NCBI RefSeq assembly: GCF_009831215.1
Contig: NZ_WUTW01000004.1
Coordinates: 372,001-436,000, forward strand
DNA: 64,000 nt
Origin: Actinomadura rayongensis
GTDB taxonomy: Bacteria > Actinomycetota > Actinomycetes > Streptosporangiales > Streptosporangiaceae
Direction: 5' to 3'
Numbering within the stretch: position 1 is the stretch's first letter; each line of letters starts with the position of its first letter. Below, in pieces: positions 57,353-64,000 of the stretch. The position numbers and the translations under genes are program-made. The notes under the pieces were generated by a model. The model had not been told where the DNA came from. It saw only the letters and a list, made by a program, of their open reading frames with translations, and ran no database searches.

Positions 57353-58332
57353 GACCGCACCTCCACCACCAGGCCGGACGAGCGCAGGAACTCCAGCGGC
57401 GCCGCGTTGGCGGACGGGTCGCCGGGCAACTCGATCCGGAGCCGTCCGATCCGGGTTCCGCCCGCCTCCTCGACGGACCCGCCGACGATGTTGACGTCGA
57501 TGTCATGGGTGCGGGCGAGCGCGGACACGAACGGGCGGTCCGCGCCGTCGCCCTCGAACGTGACGTCCACGAGCGTCGTGCCGGGACGCGGGTCGGGCGG
57601 CGGCAGCGGGAACAGCCCGCGCGCCAGCTCCGACCCGGGCCGCAGCAGCAGGTCGCGGACGGGCCCGGACTCGGTGAACCGCCCGTCCCGCATCACCGAC
57701 GCGGCGTCGCAGATGCGCCGGACGACGTCCATCTCGTGCGTGATCAGCAGGATCGTCAGGCCGAGCCGCCGGTTCAGGTCGCGCAGCAGCTCCAGGATCG
57801 ACGCGGTGGTCTCGGGGTCGAGCGCGGACGTGGCCTCGTCCGACAGCAGGACGTTCGGGCGTCCGGCGAGCGCGCGGGCGATGCCGACGCGCTGCTTCTG
57901 CCCGCCGGAGATCCGCGCCGGGTGGGCGCGGGCGTGCTCGGTGAGGCCGACGAGGTCCAGCAGTTCGGCGACGCGGGCGGCGCGCTCGGCGCGCGGGACG
58001 CCCATGACCTCCAGCGGGAACGCGACGTTCCCTGCGACGGTCCGGCTGGACAGCAGCCCGAAGTGCTGGTGGATCATCCCGATCCGCTGCCGGGCGCGGC
58101 GCAGCTCGCCGCCGGGCAGGGCGAGCAGGTCCCGGCCGTCCACGACGACGCGGCCGGAGTCGGGGCGTTCCAGCAGGTTGACGCAGCGCAGGAGGGTGCT
58201 CTTTCCGGCGCCGCTGCGGCCGAGGACGCCGTGGACGGTCCCGGCGTCCACCGTGAGGTCGACGCCGTCGACGGCGGTCACCGTCCGGCCGCGGGCCTTG
58301 TAGGCCTTACGAAGTTTTTCGATCTGGATCAC
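57349..58332 (-). CDS. metN: Methionine ABC transporter ATPase MetN
   Basis: A 327-residue ATPase. Walker A GRSGAGKST is at 38-46, the signature ISGGQKQR near 139 and Walker B VLLSDEATSALD near 155. The C-terminal 80 residues (FVSALARTHDIDVNIVGGSVEEAGG) are the NIL domain that binds methionine and inhibits transport. The start is a GTG at 58332 with only a weak ribosome site, which makes coupling to an upstream reading event more plausible. The gene follows a possible leader peptide. Confidence 0.95.
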   Translation of the reverse strand: MIQIEKLRKAYKARGRTVTAVDGVDLTVDAGTVHGVLGRSGAGKSTLLRCVNLLERPDSGRVVVDGRDLLALPGGELRRARQRIGMIHQHFGLLSSRTVAGNVAFPLEVMGVPRAERAARVAELLDLVGLTEHARAHPARISGGQKQRVGIARALAGRPNVLLSDEATSALDPETTASILELLRDLNRRLGLTILLITHEMDVVRRICDAASVMRDGRFTESGPVRDLLLRPGSELARGLFPLPPPDPRPGTTLVDVTFEGDGADRPFVSALARTHDIDVNIVGGSVEEAGGTRIGRLRIELPGDPSANAAPLEFLRSSGLVVEVRS

Positions 58333-58413
58333 AGGAAATAGGTCCCGGGAGAGATGCGGGTTCAGGTCGATGGACGCGGACCGGCCCGGCGGATCAGGGG
58401 GAGGAGGTCGCCC

Positions 58414-58491
58414 TCAGGGGCGCGCGCACATGCCCGCGCGGCTCCCCGGGACCGGGGGACGGCACGGCGGACAGGGGCGGGCGACGGTCAT
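58414..58491 (-). CDS. Possible Cys-containing leader peptide upstream of metN
   Basis: A 25-codon frame beginning ATG right after a good promoter and ending 81 bases before metN. The peptide starts MTVARPCPPCRPPVPGS and ends AGMCARP, with three Cys and a Met. The ATG lies six bases from the -10 box, so its mRNA would be leaderless. In mycobacteria, leaderless short ORFs with Cys codons act as cysteine-responsive attenuators of downstream operons; the sulfur-related downstream genes here fit that pattern. No SAM-riboswitch core was recognised in the leader. Confidence 0.45.
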   Translation of the reverse strand: MTVARPCPPCRPPVPGSRAGMCARP

Positions 58492-58497
58492 GTCACG

Positions 58498-58527
58498 AGT
58501 TAACACGCTCGACACAAATGTCGTCAA
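58498..58527 (-). promoter_or_regulatory. Promoter of the metNIQ operon
   Basis: On the minus strand -35 TTGACG (58522-58527), an 18-base spacer and -10 TTAACT (58498-58503), one of the best matches to a housekeeping promoter in the window. Confidence 0.7.
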
Positions 58528-58563
58528 ACGCTCAAGCGTCCCGACCTGCGACTATGGCGCGAT

Positions 58564-59361
58564 TCACAGCCGTCCGGACCCGTATCCGGCGGTCACCGAG
58601 CCCGAACCGGTCGTGAGGTCCAGCAGGCCCGCCGCCCGGTCGTCGGGCAGCGCCGGGTCGATCGCGCGGTCCCCGGACCCGGTGCCGCCCGCGACCCGGT
58701 AGTGCGTGCCGGGCGGGACGGTCACCGCCACCTCCCCCGACCCGGCCCGCGCCGACACCGAGCCGGGCGCGTCCGCGAACGCCAGCCGCACCGTCCCGGA
58801 CCCGACGCGCGCGACGACCCGTCCGGCCAGCAGGCCCGTCGCGGCCAGTTCGCCGGAGTTCGCCTCGAAGTCCACCGGCCCGGACGTGCCCGCGAGGTCG
58901 AGCGTGCCGCTGTGCGTCCGCATCGTCACGGCCCCGGTCAGGCCGCGCACCGCGACCTCGCCCGACGACGAGGTGGACGTCACGGCGGTGCCGGGCGGGA
59001 CGCGGAAGTCCAGGTCGGCGCCGCAGTCCAGCACCGGGACGATCTCCGTCCGCCGCCCGCAGTCGACCTTGACCCACAGGACGTCGCCCGACCAGGTCGT
59101 CCGCACGACCGGCCGGGCGAGCGTCCAGGACAGCCGCTCGCGGATCCCGACCCGCCCGGCCGGGCCCGCGCTGAACGCCGCCCGCGTGTCGCCCGCGTCG
59201 ACCCGCACCTCCCGGACGGGACGGGTGAACGTCACCGGCACGTCCGCCGTCCGCCGCAGCGCACGGCTCGCGACCTCGCCGCCGACCGGCACGACCACCA
59301 CGGCCGCCGTGAGCGCGGCGAGCGCGACCCAGCGGCCCCGGCGGCGCGGACGGCCGGTCAC
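58564..59361 (-). CDS. DUF4097-type beta-helix protein with N-terminal membrane anchor
   Basis: A 265-residue protein. One hydrophobic segment near residues 11-30 anchors it, and the rest repeats patterns such as TSTSSSGEVAVRGLTG, THSGTLDLAG, ANSGELAATG, RVGSGTVRLAF and RAGSGEVAVTV, each with S-G-x-(V/L), typical of the DUF4097 putative adhesin fold. It is probably exposed outside the membrane. Its start overlaps the response regulator stop (ATGA), so it is the third gene of a two-component operon and may be sensed or controlled by it. Confidence 0.8.
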   Translation of the reverse strand: MTGRPRRRGRWVALAALTAAVVVVPVGGEVASRALRRTADVPVTFTRPVREVRVDAGDTRAAFSAGPAGRVGIRERLSWTLARPVVRTTWSGDVLWVKVDCGRRTEIVPVLDCGADLDFRVPPGTAVTSTSSSGEVAVRGLTGAVTMRTHSGTLDLAGTSGPVDFEANSGELAATGLLAGRVVARVGSGTVRLAFADAPGSVSARAGSGEVAVTVPPGTHYRVAGGTGSGDRAIDPALPDDRAAGLLDLTTGSGSVTAGYGSGRL

Positions 59362-60005
59362 GCGTCGCCGTCCAGGAAGCGCAGCACGGCCAGCACGCGC
59401 CGGTGGTCGCCCTCGGCGTGCGGGAGGTCGAGCTTGGTGAAGATCCCGTTGATGTGCTTGGCGACCGCGCTCTCGCTGACCACCAGCGCCGCCGCGATCC
59501 CGGCGTTCGAGCGTCCCTCGGCCATCAGCTCCAGCACCTCGCGCTCGCGCGGCGTCAACCGGCCGAGCGGCCCGCCGCCCCGGCGCAGCAGGAGCTGCGC
59601 GACGACCTCGGGGTCCAGCGCGGTGCCCCCGGCGGCGACGCGGCGCAGCGCGTCCAGGAACGTCGAGACGTCGGCGACGCGGTCCTTCAGCAGATAGCCG
59701 ATGCCGCTCGTGTGCTCGGCGAGCAGGTCGGCGGCGTAGCGCTCCTCGACGTACTGCGACAGCAGCAGCACGGCCACGTCCGGCGACTCGCGGCGGATCA
59801 CCAGCGCGGCGCGGACGCCCTCGTCGGTGTGTCCCGGCGGCATCCGGACGTCCACGACCGCGAGGTCGGGCCGGTGCTCGGCGACGGCGGCCAGCAGCCC
59901 GGCCGCCTCCCCCACCGCCGCGACGACCTCGAACCCGGCCGTCTCCAGCAGCTTGATCAGCCCGGCCCGGAGCAGGACCGAGTCCTCGGCGATCACAACG
60001 CGCAC
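59358..60005 (-). CDS. NarL/LuxR-family response regulator
   Basis: A 215-residue regulator with receiver domain (phosphoacceptor Asp52 in VVDVRMPPG) and C-terminal LuxR helix-turn-helix (LTPREREVLELMAEGRSNAGIAAALVVSESAVAKHINGIFTKL). GTG start at 60005 overlaps the kinase 3' end by 13 bases. It pairs with the histidine kinase encoded upstream. Confidence 0.93.
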   Translation of the reverse strand: MRVVIAEDSVLLRAGLIKLLETAGFEVVAAVGEAAGLLAAVAEHRPDLAVVDVRMPPGHTDEGVRAALVIRRESPDVAVLLLSQYVEERYAADLLAEHTSGIGYLLKDRVADVSTFLDALRRVAAGGTALDPEVVAQLLLRRGGGPLGRLTPREREVLELMAEGRSNAGIAAALVVSESAVAKHINGIFTKLDLPHAEGDHRRVLAVLRFLDGDA

Positions 60006-61225
60006 GGCAGCTCCACGGTCAGGGCGGTCGGGCCGCCGGGGGGACTCACGACGCGGAACGTCCCGTCCACGGACCGGACGCGGCGGGCGAGACCGGCCAG
60101 GCCGGTGCCGCGCGCCGGGTCCGCGCCGCCCGCGCCGTCGTCGGCGACGCGGACGCGCAGCGTGGGGCCGTCGCGGACGACGTCCACCTCCACGCTCGCC
60201 GCGCCCGCGTGCTTCACGACGTTGGTCAGCGCCTCGGCGACGACGAAGTACGCGACGGCCTCGACGGTCGAGGCGACGCGTTCGGCGACGTCCACGCGCA
60301 GCGTGACGGGCAGCGGCACGCGGGCGGCGACGCCCGACAGCGCGGCGTCCAGGCCCCGGTCCGCGAGGACGGCCGGGTGCAGGCCCCGGATGAGGTCGCG
60401 CAGTTCGGCGAGCGCCGCCTTGGCCTCCTCGTGCGCCTCGACGATCACGCGCCGGGCGGGCTCGGGGACGTCCGTCAGCGTCTCGCGGGCCAGGCCGAGG
60501 TTCATCGCGAGCGCGACCAGGCGCTGCTGGGCGCCGTCGTGCAGGTCGCGCTCGATGCGGCGGCGCTCCAGGTCGGCGGCGTCCACGACGTCGGCGCGCT
60601 TGCCCGCCAGGTCCTCGACGCGGCGCTCCAGCTCGCGGGCGCGGTCGGGGCCGAGCAGCGCCGCCATCGCCCGGACGTCCAGCCGCCGCGTCCCGGCCGC
60701 CAGCCACGGCGCGGCGATCAGCAGGGCGAGCCCGGCCAAGGTGAGCCCGGCGAGCAGGACGGCCAGGCCCTTGGACGGCGGCAGCCAGAAGGCGAAGGCG
60801 GCGGAGCAGGCGAGCGCGGCCCCGCCCGCCCAGGCCAGCGCGACGGCCGCCGCCGCGCCGCCGAGCAGCGGCCCGACGACGAGGTGGTAGAGCAGTTCGC
60901 GGCCGAGGTCGCGGCGCGCGTCCTCCGAGCGCAGGGCGCGCAGGAGCTTGCGCCGGGGCGGCGGGGCGGGCAGGTCGGCGCCGAGCACCGCCCACGCCCG
61001 CTCCCGGTGCGCGCGGCCGAGCGGGCGGACGAGCGCGAGGACCGCCGCGCACGACAGCAGCAGCAACGACAGCACCGACCCGGTGCGGTAGGGCGCCCAG
61101 AACGCCCAGGGCAGCGCGACCAGCGTCCAGCAGACGGCCTGGAGCGGCGCGCCGGACAGGACGAAGAGCGTGTCGCGCCACGCCCCCCGCGACCACGGCA
61201 GGCGCTCCGCGGCGGGGAGGACCAT
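59993..61225 (-). CDS. Sensor histidine kinase (NarL-type, HisKA_3)
   Basis: A 410-residue membrane kinase. Hydrophobic segments lie near residues 22-45, 48-66, 112-148 and 153-175, forming the sensor. The dimerisation segment RRRIERDLHDGAQQRLVALAMNLGLA (in parts) has the phosphorylated His229, and the ATPase follows with AEALTNVVKHA (N box), VADDGAGG and TGLAGLARRV. The ligand is unknown. The ATG at 61225 is supported by a leaderless promoter. First gene of kinase - regulator - DUF4097. Confidence 0.92.
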   Translation of the reverse strand: MVLPAAERLPWSRGAWRDTLFVLSGAPLQAVCWTLVALPWAFWAPYRTGSVLSLLLLSCAAVLALVRPLGRAHRERAWAVLGADLPAPPPRRKLLRALRSEDARRDLGRELLYHLVVGPLLGGAAAAVALAWAGGAALACSAAFAFWLPPSKGLAVLLAGLTLAGLALLIAAPWLAAGTRRLDVRAMAALLGPDRARELERRVEDLAGKRADVVDAADLERRRIERDLHDGAQQRLVALAMNLGLARETLTDVPEPARRVIVEAHEEAKAALAELRDLIRGLHPAVLADRGLDAALSGVAARVPLPVTLRVDVAERVASTVEAVAYFVVAEALTNVVKHAGAASVEVDVVRDGPTLRVRVADDGAGGADPARGTGLAGLARRVRSVDGTFRVVSPPGGPTALTVELPCAL

Positions 61226-61232
61226 GTCCGGA

Positions 61233-61238
61233 ACCCTA
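61233..61238 (-). promoter_or_regulatory. -10 box of leaderless histidine kinase gene
   Basis: TAGGGT on the minus strand with seven bases (TCCGGAC) to the ATG at 61225. Confidence 0.5.
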
Positions 61239-61380
61239 CGGTTCGCGGCGCGGCGGGCACCATGCGGCGTGCACCCGGTCCGGGGCTGTACCTGGTGCCA
61301 CCCCCGGCCGGAACGCCGCGCTACCGACAGGCGCGCCGCGCCCCGCGAGGCTGGAGGGACCCACCCGAGGGGAGCTCCCG

Positions 61381-61824
61381 ATGACCATGATCACCAGCCT
61401 GCCGCGCGTCCGGACCGCGCGCCGCACCGGCCATCTGCCCCGGCTGCTGCTGGCGGCGGGCGCGGCGCTCGTCCCGTGGGCGTGCGCCCTCGCGGCGCGG
61501 CTCCCGGCGACCGCCGAGGCGGCGCACTGGGCGACGGCCTGGACGGGCCTGGACCTCATGATCGCCGCCGGTTTCGTCGCCACCGGGACCCTGCTGCGAC
61601 GGGGTGATCCGCGTCACGCGCTGACCGCCGCCGGGACCGCCGCGCTGCTCGCCGCGGACGCCTGGTTCGACGTCCTGACGGCCGCGCCCGGGGCGGACCG
61701 GACGGTCGCGATCACCCTCGCCGCCGTGGCCGAAATTCCCCTTGCGGCACTGTGCTGCGCATTGGCACTCCGGGCCTTCCCACCAGCGACTTCACCGAAC
61801 CTTTCCGCACCGACAGGAGATTGA
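61381..61824 (+). CDS. Small four-helix membrane protein
   Basis: A 147-residue membrane protein: helices near residues 20-38 (LPRLLLAAGAALVPWACALAA), 52-70, 78-97 and 108-132. No enzymatic motif is visible. I do not recognise the family; it is of the kind often encoded next to two-component systems. The ATG at 61381 has GAGGGGAG upstream. It is divergent from the histidine kinase gene. Confidence 0.65.
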   Translation: MTMITSLPRVRTARRTGHLPRLLLAAGAALVPWACALAARLPATAEAAHWATAWTGLDLMIAAGFVATGTLLRRGDPRHALTAAGTAALLAADAWFDVLTAAPGADRTVAITLAAVAEIPLAALCCALALRAFPPATSPNLSAPTGD

Positions 61825-61952
61825 TACCGGCTGAACGGGAAGAGAACGACCGTCTGCGCAAAACCTCACGAGCCGGACCTTTAGAGTATGTGCGGCGGCG
61901 GTTCCGCGCTCGCGGAGGCATTGGCCGGCCCAGCGAAGACAGAGGTCCGATC

Positions 61953-62531
61953 ATGAACGATCACGAGGTGAACGAGGAGTGTCTGCGCCTCCTCCGTGAC
62001 GGCCTGCCCGACATCCGCACGGAGGTACCCGACGTCGGCCTGACGTTCCTCCCGCTGTGCCTGGACGTGGACGGCGACGTGGCCGTCGTCACCGTCCTGA
62101 CGTTCGACGAGACCGGGAACGTTCCCGGCGAGAGCTTCATCGACGGCTGGACCTTCCACCGCCGCAACGGCGAGTGGATGGCCCTCGGCGGCGGGGGCGG
62201 CGCCGCGCCCGCCGAGCCGCTGGCGCGTCGCTCGGCGGCCGAGCTGGGCCGCCATCTGCGCCGGTACGGCAGCGGCCGGACGGTCCGCAACGCCGACCGC
62301 CTCCTGCCCTGGGGCGCGAAATACGTCAACCAGGTGCGACTACGGGTGGCCGCCGAGGCGACCCAGATCCGCGTCGGGCGGCGGGTGATTCCCGTACCGC
62401 AGCACGGGCACGTCGCGGTCGTCTGGACGGCCCGCCGGGCGCCGCTCATCGAAGCGCTGGACCCTGCGGGACGGGTTCTTGACGCCCTGGAATTGGAGCG
62501 GTCCCAAACGCCGGAGCGCAACTCGGCCTGA
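61953..62531 (+). CDS. Hypothetical cytoplasmic protein
   Basis: A 192-residue protein I do not recognise. The N-terminal half (PDVGLTFLPLCLDVDGDVAVVTVLTFDETG, read in parts) looks like a mixed fold with a small beta-sheet, followed by GWTFHRRNGEWMALGGGGGA, and a second half rich in Arg (RVAAEATQIRVGRRVIPVPQHGHVAVVWTARRAP). There is no signal peptide. The ATG at 61953 follows AGAGG; a possible -10 TAGAGT is at 61882-61887. It ends 15 bases before the convergent response regulator gene. Confidence 0.65.
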   Translation: MNDHEVNEECLRLLRDGLPDIRTEVPDVGLTFLPLCLDVDGDVAVVTVLTFDETGNVPGESFIDGWTFHRRNGEWMALGGGGGAAPAEPLARRSAAELGRHLRRYGSGRTVRNADRLLPWGAKYVNQVRLRVAAEATQIRVGRRVIPVPQHGHVAVVWTARRAPLIEALDPAGRVLDALELERSQTPERNSA

Positions 62532-62546
62532 CCCCGTTTCCGCACG

Positions 62547-63152
62547 TCAGAGCCATCCGAGGTCGCGGGCGGCCCGCACCGCCGCATGCCGGTTGTCCAC
62601 CCCCAGCTTGGTGACCGCCGACGACAGGTAGTTGCGGACCGTCCCCTCCGAGAGACCGAGCCCGCGCGCGATCCGCGCCACCGGCGCCCCGTCGGCGGCG
62701 GCGCGCAGCGCGTCCAGCTCGCGCGGGGTCAGCGGGCACTCCTCGGCGGCGAGCGCGTCGGCGGCGAGCTGCGGGTCGATGTACCGCGCGCCGGCCGCGA
62801 CCTGCCGGACGACCTCGGCGAGCCGCGCGCCCGGCGCGTCCTTGCCGAGGAACCCGCGCACCCCGGCGGCCATCGCCCGGCGCAGGTTGCCCGGTCGGCC
62901 GTGCGCGGTGACGATCACCAGCCGGCACGCGGGCAGGTCCCGGGCCAGGCGCTCGGCGGCGGCGAGGCCGTCCAGGCCCGGCATGTCGATGTCGAGGACG
63001 GCGACGTCCGGTTTGAGGGCGAGCGCCCGGTCCACGGCCTCGTCGCCCCGGCCCGCCTCGGCGACGACCTCGATGCCGTCCTCGGTGCCGAGCAGCAGGA
63101 CCAGCGCCTCCCGGATGAGCAGGTGGTCGTCGGCCAGCAGCACCCGGATCAT
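62547..63152 (-). CDS. NarL/LuxR-family response regulator (second system)
   Basis: A 201-residue regulator with phosphoacceptor Asp54 in VLDIDMPGLDG and the C-terminal helix-turn-helix LTPRELDALRAAADGAPVARIARGLGLSEGTVRNYLSSAVTKL (in parts). In relatives DesR-type regulators share this layout and control membrane fatty-acid desaturation, but the specificity cannot be read here. Its ATG overlaps the kinase stop (ATGA, 63149-63152). Confidence 0.92.
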   Translation of the reverse strand: MIRVLLADDHLLIREALVLLLGTEDGIEVVAEAGRGDEAVDRALALKPDVAVLDIDMPGLDGLAAAERLARDLPACRLVIVTAHGRPGNLRRAMAAGVRGFLGKDAPGARLAEVVRQVAAGARYIDPQLAADALAAEECPLTPRELDALRAAADGAPVARIARGLGLSEGTVRNYLSSAVTKLGVDNRHAAVRAARDLGWL

Positions 63153-64000
63153 GGCTCTCCCCTCGGGACGGCGGCGGCGACGCGGAACGTCCCGTCGCCC
63201 GCCGGACCGGCCAGGAACTCCCCGCGCGCCGCCGCGATCCGCTCGGCGAGCCCGGACAGGCCCGAGCCGGTACCGTGCCGGCGGCGGCCCGCGCCGTCGT
63301 TGACGATCTCCAGCCGGACGTGCGCGTCGTCCGTCCGGACCGTGATCTGGCACCACGTCGCGCTGGAGTGGCGCAGCACGTTCGTGGCGGCCTCGCGCGC
63401 GACCCAGCCGAGCGGTTCGTGGACGTGCGCGGGCAGCCCTTCGCCGACCTCCGGGCGCTCACAGCGGATCCCCGCCGCGCGCAGCACCGCCGACATGCCG
63501 TCCAGCTCGGTGCGCAGCGACGTCCTGCGGTGCCCCCGCACGACCTCCCGGACGTCGCGGACCGCGTCCCGCGCCATCGTCTGGATCTCCGCCAGCTCCT
63601 TGCGGACGCGCCCCGGATCGCGGTCCAGGAACCGTTCGGCGACCTCGGCGCGCAGCGCGACGGCCTGGAGGCTGTGCCCGAGGACGTCGTGCAGGTCGCG
63701 GGCGAACCGCAGCCGCTCCTCCCCGACCGCCGACCGCGCCATCTCGGCGCGCGCCTCGGCCAGTTCCTGCACGACGTGGAAGAACCAGACCGTCACGAAG
63801 CCGGAGAACGCGGTGAGAGGGATCGCGACCGCCGCGTACAGGACGGCCAGCGTCGGCTGCCCGAGCGCCAGCCCGTAGACGGGCGCCAGCAGCGTCGCGG
63901 CGGTCGTCACGGCGGTCGCCGGGCGCACCGGGAGGACGACCGCGAACAGCCCGGCGGGCGCGATCAGCGCGTTGCCCCAGCCGCCGTGGCCGCGCAGCAG
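63149..64000 (-). CDS. Sensor histidine kinase (DesK-like), 5' end cut off by the window
   Basis: The frame is open to base 64000, so the start lies outside; 283 residues are visible. It begins with membrane segments (AGLFAVVLP, TAATLLAPVYGLALG, TAFSGFVTVWFFHVV), followed by the phosphoacceptor region EERLRFARDLHDVLGHSLQAVALRAEVAERFL (in parts) and the ATPase with REAATNVLRHS, EIVNDGAGR and SGLSGLAERI. Start codons at 63928 are internal. It pairs with the overlapping response regulator. Confidence 0.9.
   Translation of the reverse strand: MLRGHGGWGNALIAPAGLFAVVLPVRPATAVTTAATLLAPVYGLALGQPTLAVLYAAVAIPLTAFSGFVTVWFFHVVQELAEARAEMARSAVGEERLRFARDLHDVLGHSLQAVALRAEVAERFLDRDPGRVRKELAEIQTMARDAVRDVREVVRGHRRTSLRTELDGMSAVLRAAGIRCERPEVGEGLPAHVHEPLGWVAREAATNVLRHSSATWCQITVRTDDAHVRLEIVNDGAGRRRHGTGSGLSGLAERIAAARGEFLAGPAGDGTFRVAAAVPRGEP

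Noticed and set aside
58333..58500. SAM riboswitch upstream of metN
   Set aside because: I looked for a SAM-I, SAM-II or SAM-IV core and found no convincing match; a short leaderless ORF explains the leader better.
1..64000. tRNA, rRNA, transposase, integrase or phage genes
   Set aside because: None could be recognised on either strand.

Overview
The window is very GC-rich (about 70% or more by eye) with dense, often overlapping genes, frequent GTG starts and many promoters whose -10 box lies about 7 bases from a start codon (leaderless mRNAs). The gene content (FasR-type fatty-acid operon, homodimeric AceE, DUF3052, DUF3145, DUF5998, XRE/DUF397 pairs, CHAT and trypsin-STAND proteins) points to a filamentous actinomycete. 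My guess is Actinomadura or another Thermomonosporaceae, but that rests on general resemblance and no database comparison was possible.

Layout. 1-3.7 kb: end of a phosphoribulokinase-type gene, then two tandem secreted trypsin-like proteases and a tiny secreted protein resembling their propeptide. 3.9-5.9 kb: a small Cys-rich protein and an XRE/DUF397 regulatory pair. 5.9-11.3 kb: a minus-strand run DUF3052 - peroxiredoxin - Trypco1 - giant trypsin/STAND/WD40 protein. 11.5-15 kb: YjbQ and pyruvate dehydrogenase E1. 15.1-19.4 kb: VOC protein with WYL regulator, epoxide hydrolase, and a DUF6069 - YCII - ECF42 sigma operon. 19.5-26.4 kb: fasR-fabD-fabH-acpP-fabF-accD6, the core fatty-acid synthesis operon, closed by a terminator shared with convergent DUF3145. 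26.8-30.2 kb: ECF sigma - small regulatory protein - CHAT operon with a duplicated CHAT tail after the stop. 30.2-38.6 kb: sulfurtransferase, saccharopine-dehydrogenase-like protein, AraC regulator, phosphodiesterase-like protein with DUF5998, a proline-rich ORF, a GNAT/acyl-CoA-synthetase-like fusion and a PfkB kinase. 38.6-40.3 kb: a palindrome-rich intergenic element and a divergent SDR/TetR pair with two visible operators. 40.3-46.7 kb: RecQ-PRTase fusion, ThrE-type exporter, a DUF6745 pair and an AI-2E-type transporter. 46.7-48.6 kb: HATPase - XRE - DUF397 triad. 48.9-55.7 kb: a seven-gene STM4011-STM4015 operon with two radical SAM enzymes and three leucine-rich STM4015 paralogues. 55.8-58.5 kb: metNIQ methionine importer with a possible leaderless Cys-containing leader peptide. 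58.6-64 kb: two histidine kinase/response regulator pairs, a DUF4097 protein and two unknown genes.

The window mixes housekeeping metabolism (pyruvate to acetyl-CoA via AceE, malonyl-CoA and chain elongation via AccD6/Fab) with accessory conflict or signalling modules. The accessory regions deserving most attention are the Trypco1/trypsin-STAND module, the STM401x cluster with triplicated LRR proteins, the ECF-CHAT operon with its duplicated tail, the orphan protease-propeptide-like peptide and the Cys leader peptide upstream of metN.
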